Shown piece by piece: positions 23,301 through 33,170 of a stretch of DNA of 52,171 nucleotides. Location of the stretch: NCBI GenBank assembly GCA_000708835.1, contig DF237553.1, positions 1-52,171 of the forward strand. Direction: 5' to 3'. Position 1 is the first letter of the stretch. Each line of letters starts with the position of its first letter. The DNA is from Klebsormidium nitens (Eukaryota > Streptophyta > Klebsormidiophyceae > Klebsormidiales > Klebsormidiaceae). The position numbers and the translations under genes were made by a program. The notes beneath the pieces were generated by a model. It was given only the letters and a program-made list of their open reading frames with translations, made no database searches and had not been told where the DNA came from.

Positions 23301-24545
23301 ATGAAGGGCTTCTCGAGACCGTTTAGACGCTCCCCTCCTAGCTTCGCCTGCCCAGTGTTGCGTCCATTGTCTCAACTGGCTCCTTTCCGCCCAGGCCCCG
23401 GGCGGTGACGCGCCATTCCGCGCCCCGGCATCCGACGGCCCCGCGGCAAGCGACGACGCGCGCGCTCTGGAAGAGGCCCGCGCCAGGATCCAACAACTAG
23501 AGAAGGAGCTCCACGACTCGCTGCAGGTCCGCCACCTCAGCCGCCCGGCGCTCCTGCCGCAGGGGCGCTCCGACCCGCGCTGCTCGCGTTCGTTCCGGTC
23601 GTCCGCGGTTGCAAATTCTCTTCTCAAAAATCTCTCGCCGCTCCTCTTCTCAATTCTGTCTCCATGAATACTGTAAACTTGAAATCCATCCGCAGAGCAA
23701 GGTCGACGGGGAAGTCGATTCAAACAGGCATTGTTTTAAGCCGTTCATGGTCCCTCGTCCTCCATGGCCGCTCCCTCACTCGTACCTCCTCTCGCTGTTT
23801 ACCCCGCAGATGGCGCTGCTCCCCCCCACGGCCCCCTTCCCCGCATGCGCGTGCCGCGTGGACCGGCTGGCGGAGGAGGAGGCGCGCTGCCTGGAGTCGG
23901 CCGCGCTCGCGCGCATCACCGCGGGGGAGTACGTGGACACGCGCTTCATCAAGAACATGACCGAGCGCGAGCAGGAGATCCTCCTCGTCGAGGCCATCAA
24001 GCAGGTGCGCGCGCAAAAACCTGCCGTTAAAGGGATTGTATTCTTGCCCGGCTTGCAATCCTTTCATAAGGATGATGTGAGTGTGGCATTGCGACCAAAG
24101 AGACCTTTCAGAACTCGCATGCCTTTCATTCGGCTCGTGCCTGTTCTTCTGTTTGCTCTCCCAGGGACTTGTTCTGACGAAGCGGCTGGCAAACAGAGGG
24201 ATCAAGGAAGAAGCCGCAGCGAGTTGGTCGCTTTCGTGGAATCGGCTTCTGTGCTCCGTAAGCATGGGATTAGGGGACCCAGGTTACGTTGAGAGCGGGA
24301 CCCCAGCAGTCGATGATGGGTCTCCAGCTTGGTCGCACTTTGTACTCTGTCCTGCCGATGTGAACGCCCGTGGGCGTGCTTTGCAGGAGCGGATGGCGAC
24401 CGTGGTGCACATGAAGGACAAGTTCTTCGCAAGCGAGGCCAAGCGCAAGCGCGCCGAGGAGACGGTGGAGCAGTACAAGCGCCGCCTGCACGACCTCGAA
24501 CAGCAGCTGCACGCGCGCACGGCGCCCGCCGCTGCGCAACAGTGA
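20354..24545 (+). CDS. Coiled-coil protein of unknown function
   Basis: I do not recognise a family. Ten exons join in frame to about 406 residues: 20354-20460, 21248-21359, 21838-22050, 22357-22437, 22677-22743, 23002-23063, 23395-23526, 23810-24004, 24165-24257, 24387-24545. The N-terminal 110 residues are Ser/Pro/Lys-rich and probably disordered. Helical, heptad-like segments follow: about 118-171 (RKQLEEALRHYARLQQEL, then RENEELRLKVTTLE), 174-193, 237-258 (ARIQQLEKELHD), 270-323 with a conserved-looking TEREQEILLVEAI, and 355-400 (KRKRAEETVEQYKRRLHDLEQQL). A scaffold, tether or cytoskeletal role would suit this layout, but nothing specific supports one. Splice phases agree throughout. The first exon and the exon at 24165-24257, whose end is atypical coding, are least certain. 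Confidence 0.72.
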
Positions 24546-25837
24546 TCTCATAGGAAAAGGGCCGGCCTTAGGTGCAAAGCGGAAGCTACAAGGAGAAAAT
24601 GCAGAAGAGAGGTACTGTTTGGAAAGGTGTTGAGTCGACAATGGTTTGCGACGGGTAACGGGTGACAATCTTCTCATGTATCGAGACATGGTTCGTCTGC
24701 ACTGCATCTGGTAGGAAGTTGAAAAGGAGGATGACCTCTCTGGTCGTCGAAGAAAGTAAATTCTGGTGGGTTGTAGGATATGATCATTTGTACGTGCCAT
24801 TATCCCGAATAGGCGCACGAACTTCGGCGCGAGTCGTGAGGGATAAGACAAGGGTGAGAGCCATATCCTGAAAGTGTAGAAAGGCAAAATGTAGTCGAGC
24901 ATTCAGCATTCTGGAAAAGGGGTAGAAAAGTAAGCCTTCCTTGGAGGAATGTTTACACTTGCTGACGTTCGGAATTTTTCGACACTGATCATCGATGGCC
25001 CGGGTGCATGTGGTCTTAATTAAGCACTTTTTGCTTCCGAGTTCCAAACGGCTTGACAAGCATCAAAAAGCGCGTTTAATGTCCCAGTCAATTCGAATTA
25101 ACGGAAACACTTCGGTCGCGAGTTGAGTCTCCCAAAAATAAATGACTTCTTGAATTCTCGAGAAATGAGGGCACAAACGTCGAGCTAGGTGTGAGCGAAC
25201 CATAAGAGTGCGTCTTTATACATGATAAACCTAGGAGTGCAGCCGGTCTTCGTGCCGAGCCCCGTAAGAGCATGGCATGAGTATGTGGAGTGCACAGTGT
25301 CTGATTCCTGATCTGAATTAAACTGGGCAAGTTGCTCGCAAGACGTTACGTGTTACCCCCTCCCTTCACTGGCAGCAGCCCTTCTCGTCGGCCGCCGCGC
25401 GAGCTAGCGCACTGATTGACCAAGTGCTAGCTCAGCTGTCGCGCCGGCTCCGCGTTGACGCGGCCGCCAAACCAGATGTCGCGGCTGGACAGGACTCACA
25501 GTCACCCGGAACTTGGGTAACAAACCTGGTTAGTGCATATTGACAACCCCGGTTAGTGCAGGTGAAGGTCCGATGCAAGCTGCCCCACTGGGCCAGAGCT
25601 GTGCAATGTGCGTCAGGGTGTGCCGCCCCATTGATCGTGCTCAAGCCTCAAGGCAGCAGGGCACAATGCTGCTCCTTCCAGCCGCTAGAGAATCGGAGGA
25701 TTTAGGTAGCGCAGAGCGGTACTGGGTGGAGGGTCCAAATTTGAAAGGGCTTCAATCTGACATGAGTCTCATGCTTCACAAGAATCACTTCGCAGTCCTG
25801 AGGTAGAACCTAAAAGTGAGCTGCTTGCATACACAAG
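24546..25837. other. Intergenic region before MED17
   Basis: This lies between the coiled-coil gene stop and the MED17 start. Most of it shows nothing recognisable. A GC-rich block at 25376-25543 behaves like an isolated exon and is listed separately. The MED17 promoter and 5' UTR must lie in the right part. Confidence 0.5.
25376..25543 (+). other. Possible orphan exon, 55 codons
   Basis: A pyrimidine-rich tract ending in CAG at 25375 is followed by a frame of 55 codons, then TGA at 25541-25543. The early part is GC-rich and looks coding (Ala-rich, with LIDQVLAQLSRRL, which could be helical). No ATG-bearing upstream exon is evident. It could be an alternative last exon of the coiled-coil gene, a remnant, or chance. 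Confidence 0.22.
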
Positions 25838-28800
25838 ATGGCCAGCTTTCGGAAGCGGGGTGCTGTCGCCCTTGCATTGGACCCGCTGCCCTTCAAGAAG
25901 CTGCGCCACATCACAGCGGAGGGGGGTGAAGAGGCCAGCAAGTAAGCGCACCAATCAAAGGAATTTTAGAGTTGCCATTCTGGTCCTAATCATTGGCAGC
26001 TCAGTGAATCCCGCTTGTTCCTTAGACTCGGTGGACTACTGTGCCATCTGCCACGAGCAGGATGGACCTCGCTCTGCTGTTGAAGCCCTTGCTTCGGGGC
26101 CACCTGATTTCAGACTGAAAAACTTCTTAGCGGGCTTCAGGGAGACTCTGATAGACAGAACAAGGATCGGGCCTGGACCTTGATAGTCACTCCATATCGG
26201 TGTCCAGCTCCTTCCTCACCACCTCATGGAACTTTTGTGTACAGGGAGCCTACTCGCGATGAGCAGTTGGGCGCCTTGCTTGGGCGCCTCCCCTTCCAGG
26301 CCGATGGCGCCACCCTTCCTGCGGCCCTGGGGGGCGCTGCCGGCGGGGCGGCGGAGAATGCGGGACGGCAGCAGTGGATGCGCGAGCTGGGGGAGCAGCT
26401 GGCAGCCGCCCAAGAAGAGCTCAACATCATGCTGGATGTCATTCACCAGGTGGGGAGCTGCTGCATAACTATTGAAGTCGGAGCCCCTGCGGCGGCCTTG
26501 ATCAGGAGCCTTGTGTGACCCAACCTAGCGTGAGCGCCACCATGCTTGGGCGCACACTGGGTCATATTTTGGGTACCGTGTGCGGAATGCAGACAAGGAC
26601 ACCCAGTTGAGATTTCGACTTTCTTTGCATCTTGATGAGTGCCTCAGTGGAACATTTGTCTAGGGTGTGTTGTGCCCCTACACAAGCCATGCACTTGACT
26701 TGGGCTTGGTGTAAGTTGGAAGATGGCGCTGGCCCCTGCAGGTGGAGGCCGGCACGCTGGTGACCGTGGAGAATGTGCAGCGGCCCAAGCCCACGCTGGC
26801 GGAGCACAAGGACGATGTGGCCAAAAGGGTAAGTCATTTGTCTTTGGTGTCTGTCCCCCCTAGCCCACCAGGTGCCTTTTTGTTTTTGTGGACTCTTACC
26901 ACTTTGATGAGCAAGGCGCATGATCTGCGGAGACACCCTTTGTACCGTTGTCTCCCAGCCAGTCGAATCTGCTGGCAGTTTGAGTATGGATTAGAATGAA
27001 GCAGATAGATGCTACCTGCATTGGTAGCTAACGAGTTCTGGTGCTTGTCTCAGAAGGCGTTTCTTTCGGCTGCGAAAGCAGCTTGAATGCTCCTAAGTTT
27101 GTGTGTACATTCGATCCCACTCTGCCAAATCTGGCGCAAGGCCTGAACAATGGCTGGTTGGGGGTGGTGCTGCAGGTGGGGATGAAGCAGGCTGCCACGC
27201 AGAGCGCGCATGAGCGGCTACAGGCGGTGGCGCAGCGCATCAAGAGCACGGTGGACACGGACCAGGCCTTCTACGACGACCTGCGCAGGTACGCCAGGCA
27301 GATGTAATGGTGCGCTCACTTGAGAAACTCGTGGTCGAAGAGCTGAAGTATCATGCAAAGAGCTACTGGTATTGGGCGCGTTAGCCCAGTACGTAATTCT
27401 TATGCACGTTTGTCCATGTCCAAAATACTTTTCCGATATCGAAGCACACTTTCTCCCCGTAACCAGAGATGCTTTGCCCCTTCTGATGACCTTTCTGTTT
27501 CGGTCCGTACAGACTGCAAGCAGACTGGAAGGTGAAGCGCCTCGTCTCCCATGGTCGCGTGCGCTTTCTGGTGGACCTCTCCTTGCCCCCCCCCATGCGC
27601 GGCGCCCCGCCCGTCTCGAGTCGTCTCCGGAGCAGCCTCCCCGAGCGAGAGCAGGCTGCGGCGCAGGTCGAGCTGACACGTGGCAAGGACGGCCACGTGG
27701 CAGCGGTGCCAGAAGCACACCGCCCGCAGTGGGAATTTGTGGTGCAAATACATGAACAGGGGGGGCACATACAACGGGAGTCAGAGGCAACGGGGGCCAG
27801 TGAGCATGACGGACCTGATGTTGCCATGATTGACGTCAAGGAAGGTGGTGAGGCCTTCGTTGGCGAGAAGGCCGAAACCGCTGTTTCGAACCTTGGTCGG
27901 GGACGCGAGGCGGGGCCAAGTCAAGGGGCAAATATTGAGGAAGTGCATGTGAGGCTGCGGCGGCTGCAGGCGAGCCTGATTGCGGAGGGGGTGTTCGACT
28001 CTCATCTGGGCGAGGCCGTGGCGCACCCCCCCTCGGGGGCCCTGGTAGTGCGCGCCAGTACTAGTGAGCTGGAGCTCAGCCTGGCACACGGCCAGCGGCT
28101 GCGCTTGTATCTGCGGCGAACGCCGAGAGGGGGGGTCGAAGAACATGGCCGGGCAGGGGAGGGGAAAGCAGCAGAGGCACGCGCTTTCCTGATGGAGCAC
28201 TTCATCGAAGTCAGGTACGGGGGCCAGAAGCGGGGCAGGTCAGGAACGGAAGAAGAAGAGAAGAAGCAACGGCGGGGGGGTGACCATGGGGGCAGTGGCA
28301 GTGCGGAGGCGGAGGGGGGCCTGGCGCGGCTGTGCCGGGCACTGCAGCAGGAGCATGCGTGGAGCATCATCCAGCGACAGGTGGAGAAAGCGGTGAGCCG
28401 CAGCCGCTCTTCTCATCGAGCCGCTGATTGAATTTAAGCAGCCTTTCATTTTTCGATTCTCACTGCCAGAGCCGCAAAAGATGTAGATGGAGGTCGAAGG
28501 CGTCACAATGGTCCTCTGTGAAGGCCCGCTCTTTGCAGGACTGCGCTTCTGGGATTCAACGGAGCAGCTCTAGGTTCGACAGTATGCTGCTAGAAAAGGA
28601 AAAGTCGAAGAAAAATGTGCTGCAAAAAGACCTTCCGGCCCTGTGTCCGTTTAGCTCGACTGCATTTCCTGCTGCAAACCCCGCTGCTCCTTGCGGAGTT
28701 CCTGGCCCCCCACCTATTCTTCATTGCTGAAAAGTCTGACCGCTTCAGAAGCCGTCAAAAGTCCGCACGAGCTTCTCGTCTTATCTGACCCCATAAGTTA

Positions 28801-29968
28801 GCAAGTCCGCTCGTGCCAAACCTCTTCTCGTCTCTTTCCGCGCTCTTTTTCTCACCATGTTCCCTCGTTTCCTCCCCGCCAGGTGCGCGCTATCCCTGGT
28901 GCGCACACCACGGCGTGCCTCCCTTCGCTGTTCCGGTCGCCGCCAGCGGAGTGGTGGCTGGCCGTCCACGTGGCAGGCCGGGAGGTGGTCACTGTGCTGG
29001 ACGACGGGACGCGGTGCCAGATTCGCGGGCAGGGCGCGCCGCACCACGGCGACATCAACGCTGCCTACATAACGGCCTACGTCCAAGATGAGGTCAGCGC
29101 CCGCTGCATGAACCATAATCGAAATTCTGAAGCTGGGTATGTCCTTGCACAAACTGCGGCTGCTGAATCGACAACGTGCTCCACAATCTGGTTCTTTCCT
29201 AAGTCCGACATCTGTACTCCTCAGTTGTGAATCTGACAAACGGCATCCTCTGCAGAAGAAGCCTACTCTCACATTGTAGGAATCAATCTGTTTCATTTTC
29301 TCCTCGAGAATCCAAACACTGTATCTTCTGCCTTTCCGTCGACTTGTATGATCGTGACCGTCCATCTTTGCTCCATCAACAGTGTGGGCAACCCGGATTT
29401 TCACCTTGGCGTCTCTCTTCACGTTCGAGGGCAGGGGCAAATTCTCACGTCGGCGGCTGAAGGTCCCGAACTTTTAGTATCACGGGTCGGTGGAAAGGGT
29501 TGTGTGTCTCGCTTCCTTAGCGTTACCCTAGTCTGACCCTGTCCGTCATCGTCACTTGCTAAGATCGCCCGGTATCAAATCCGGCAAGTCTGCACGGCTG
29601 CCCTGGAGCGACACCTTGCGGCGGAGCTGCGCGGCCTGCTCACTGTGGTCCTGGTGGCAGCCCTCGACGACGAACACGAACGGACGGGATGGGCCTCGCT
29701 GCGGCGCGCGCTAGTACCAGAAAACGGCTCCAAAATCGATGCTGACGTCGAAAAGGCAGAGTTGTGGGTCACGGCGAGTCCCGCATCGTCCGATGGGGGG
29801 ATCGGATGGCAGGTGACGTACAAAGCGCAGCGGAAGGGGTGGCGCGGCAAGAGGGAGGGGGTCAAGGGCCACGACGTGCCGCTTGAGGTCGTGAAAAAGA
29901 TGGGCGGTGAGGGCAAGCTGGGGGAGTTCCTGACGTGGCTCACGGGTGTGATTTCAACAGGTCAATAA
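25838..29968 (+). CDS. MED17: Mediator complex subunit 17
   Basis: Head-module subunit of Mediator, which links transcription factors to RNA polymerase II in the nucleus. Seven exons close in frame to 667 residues: 25838-25941, 26245-26449, 26742-26828, 27176-27288, 27513-28392, 28883-29092, 29564-29968. This is close to the Arabidopsis MED17 length of about 650. Recognition rests on the N-terminal LDPLPFKKLRHI motif, a helical block ending ELNIMLDVIHQVEA (near 103), the RPKPTLAEHKDDVAKR segment, and the diagnostic RLQADWKVKR (170-179) just after helices ending AFYDDLRR. A long middle exon covers 170-463 and includes a charged, Gly-rich insert (about 405-440) that looks disordered. The last two exons fit the MED17 C-terminal domain. 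The start ATG fits the short N-terminus typical of plants. Confidence 0.9.
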
Positions 29969-32900
29969 CCTGCAAGCTGAAATGTACAGAGATCAAAGCA
30001 TACAGAGGCTCTCCATGCCGACCAGCTCAAAAAGTCAACACAGAGCGCGCCGATATACACTGGATGTAACCAGGTCATACTACGGCAACACTGGCCTCGA
30101 GTCGGTCAATCTGCCTCTGCCACACCGGATTTAGGGCTGATGTACAATGGCTACTTTCAAATATCGGGTTGTGCCCCAGATTGACTACAGTAGTTTGGCA
30201 TCCTCCCCCTCCCAATCCAGTTCAACTCAGTCCTCCCTCTACTATCATTTTATGTCGATCAGGGATTATTTTTGGTGAGTTCGGCAGATGGGGATACCCG
30301 CACTGTTCTCTTTCATTCGAGGCCCTTATACGGACACATCTTAAAGAAGATACGGCGAACTCGTAAGTTCAAGGGGCGAATGGTTGGCCCAAACCTCACG
30401 AGTTCTACACAAAAACGTTCTTCTGGGACAGATGGGGCCATCATATGTCGTCTGGCGTCCACACTTCTCGACAGGTTCCAGGAGGTCTGTCTGAATTTCG
30501 AGTGGCATCTTATCACAATTCTAGATTGGCACGATATCTGGTTTAGCGTGCAATGAGTAGTCCCCTGTCTTGTGTGCCACGTTGGCCGTTCTTATGGCAT
30601 GACCCTCCAGTTCGAAGCTAGCAGCGTAGCCGGGCTAGTCGTGCATGGCGGCAAAGCGTTCATCAGGCTTTAAGCTTGTTCTCGATCAGGCTCATGCATG
30701 ATGGATCAGGCGCCTCGATCGTCCATCTCATACATATGAACATCTAATCAATGGCCCTGTTGAACGGGCAGTGCTCACGAAGGCATGCGCCCGGCCATGA
30801 TATTGATCGATGAGAGCGAATGAGAGGATACATAATTCGGTATGCATAGCATGTAGATGTAGAGCATTTTGCAAGACGCGGTTGCTTCAATCAATTAACT
30901 AATATTAAGCATCGTGCAACAAACATTCGGGCCTACAAGGTCTTTTCGAGTATCCCGCCCAAGCGAGTAAACACCGTACTGCATCGATCATGACAAAAGC
31001 TCCGCGCTCGGGATGGATGCATAATCATGCATGCGGCGATCCGACGCGACCGTCCGTTGCACTGGCATTGATCTGGAGCAACTTCTTGCATGTCCAGCAG
31101 CGGCGGAACCAACTTGAAAGCTGGTTCGCAGCGTGTTTGTTCCGCGACTGGCAGTCACTGGTTCTGCTTCAAAATTAGCAGCCTTGCATGATCAGAGTCG
31201 ACTGATGGGAGATCTCGCGACGAGTATTGTATAGGATGTTTCCAGAAAGAGAACTAGGGGGCTGCTCGGAACTCTGCTATTGTACAGCAATTTGAGGGTG
31301 CTTGCTGCCTACGTTGGCCTATGATATTGACACTGGAACACATCGCAGCTTGTGTTGATTGTGTACGTAGCATAAGAACCTCGAACGGTTATCATTCTGC
31401 AGCAATGCAACGGCCGAAGCGGTGAATGCATAATCTGAGCAGGCTTTGATTCCTTTGCAAGCCTTGCTTCGAGCGTCTCAATCAATTGCTTCAAGCTTGT
31501 GGCATGCCGAATCTTTTTTTGTTCGTTGCAAGAGAGTGCCTGGATAGTTGCCGGCACGCTCTTTTATGCGGACTGGCTCGCTTTCCTCGATTCCCCGGCG
31601 CTGGCCGCGCCACACGAAGCAGCTTCAGAGTCACAAATTGTAGACGAGCTCAGTGCCTTGCGACGCCGGAAAGCTTGCGAAAGTTAAGCTGATTGCCAAC
31701 GTCACAACCTTTCGGCTCGCTCGCGCACGATTGGAAGGTTCGCTGTTGCGTGCGGGTGTCACCCGCTCTTCGTCTCGTGCGGTTTGCAGGGCCTCAGGAA
31801 ACTCAAGCAGGATCCTTCAATCATGATGCGGACATGCAAGGCTGTAGTGGGTTTCGGGGGAGGATGCTGACTCGGCAGCTCCTTCACGTGCGTGTCAACA
31901 TATGCCTACCAGTTCTTTGATGCTAATACAACCCAATTGACGAAGCGGCACTTCCACTGCCGTCATGCTATCATCTAGACATCCACTAGCTTGCCCGTTT
32001 CGTTCTGCCGCAGTCTTTTGGGTATTGACAAATCTCTGTAACGCCTGCATCGACTGAAAGCTGCTGCAGTTGCAAGCAGTTTTGCTTGCCGCCATTGGCG
32101 TGCCCTGCATTTTGGGTACTTTGAAAGTCCGAAAGTTGCAGGTCTGACGTGCTCCCTACGACCCATGAGAATCTGAAGTACCCAGGTCGGACTCTTCTCC
32201 TCACCAAACAAATCCGCTTCTCATGTGGCAGTCTCAGCTTCGAAGATCTTTCCAGACTCCTTTTCCTACGAGCAGCCATTCTACGAGCAGGCCGATTGCA
32301 AAGCGGATTCAGAAAGCCAGATCCGCTCGCCCTTCAAAACCCTGTGACCTCCGTCCATCTCATTGAATCCAGGTTAAGTCTTCCTTCCAACGTCCCAGAA
32401 GTCCTCTGCTTACCGACCATCAACTTTCCCAGAAGTTTTGGAGCAAGCAGCATGGCTGGCCCTAGCTGCGTGACATTGTGCATGCAGCCTTTGGCGCGCT
32501 GATCTTCCTGGTACTTCTCACGAGAGGCGAGGTAGGCACTGGCTTCTCTTGATCTACCGATAAACTCATCGTGCATTTCCATCCCTTTCCCTAGATTGAA
32601 TGTAGTATATGTATTCTTCCGCCTTGGATTGAATCTGGCTGTTTCGTAAAGAGCTTCTTTCTTCGTAAAACGGAGTACTCCCATGCACCTGGCTGGATGT
32701 CAACGCAGTTCAAGTAGAGAGTTGTTTCTTCGCTCGCTCCTGAAACAGGCTTGCTGGAAACTGCTTGACTATGGCATTAGCTGCTCTGATGCCTCAATCT
32801 TTTGTGCTTAAATCATCTGCGCTTTCCTTGCCAGGTCACCGCTCGTCCTCTCAGTTCTTTGATCCCGAATGCGCACTTCTTGAGAAGGCAGGTGCTGCAA

Positions 32901-33170
32901 GCCGCTGATCTAGAACGTGAGGAACTCAGACCCAGTGATTCCAGCCTGTTTTCTGCGGCATTTTTGTCTTAGTGCAAGTGCTACAATTGCCTCTGTCCAT
33001 TATTTCTGTCCTTAGATCTGGATGCTGAACCATGCTTTAGAATTTTGAATGGTTTTTAGGGTACCACCAAATTCTTGCAGAGATTGAATTGAGATGTCAT
33101 CTTCATTAATTTCTGGTGAGACCTTTTGCTCGGCTTCTGGTTATACCAGTCTATCTATTCTTTGTTACAG
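29969..33170. other. Long intergenic region
   Basis: This 3.2-kb stretch lies between MED17 and the first supported DUF642 exon. The missing 5' exon(s) of the DUF642 gene should lie toward its right end, but I could not find a convincing signal-peptide exon. About 30560-31250 has the palindromic-word-rich composition of the other spacers. One intact minus-strand frame at 32334-32684 is listed separately. Nothing else could be supported. Confidence 0.5.
32334..32684 (-). CDS. Hypothetical single-exon ORF, 116 aa
   Basis: It begins with a true ATG at 32684 and ends in TGA, without introns. The product is basic (many Lys and Arg) with a helical-looking centre (DEFIGRSREASAYLASREKY). I recognise no family. 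Codon use is AT-richer than in the neighbouring genes, and there is no supporting splice structure. A small lineage-specific gene, a decayed gene or a chance frame are all possible. It sits about 490 bp upstream of the first DUF642 exon on the opposite strand. Confidence 0.25.
   Translation of the reverse strand: MGVLRFTKKEALYETARFNPRRKNTYTTFNLGKGMEMHDEFIGRSREASAYLASREKYQEDQRAKGCMHNVTQLGPAMLLAPKLLGKLMVGKQRTSGTLEGRLNLDSMRWTEVTGF

Noticed and set aside
31499-31687. 62-codon plus-strand frame with an ALAAPHEAA-like stretch
   Set aside because: It is short, has no partner exon or family match, and lies in a region without other coding signal.
32772-32832. Possible leader exon for the DUF642 gene (ATG, 20 codons, GT donor)
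   Set aside because: The phase could fit, but the peptide is not a convincing signal peptide and several other leaders are equally possible.
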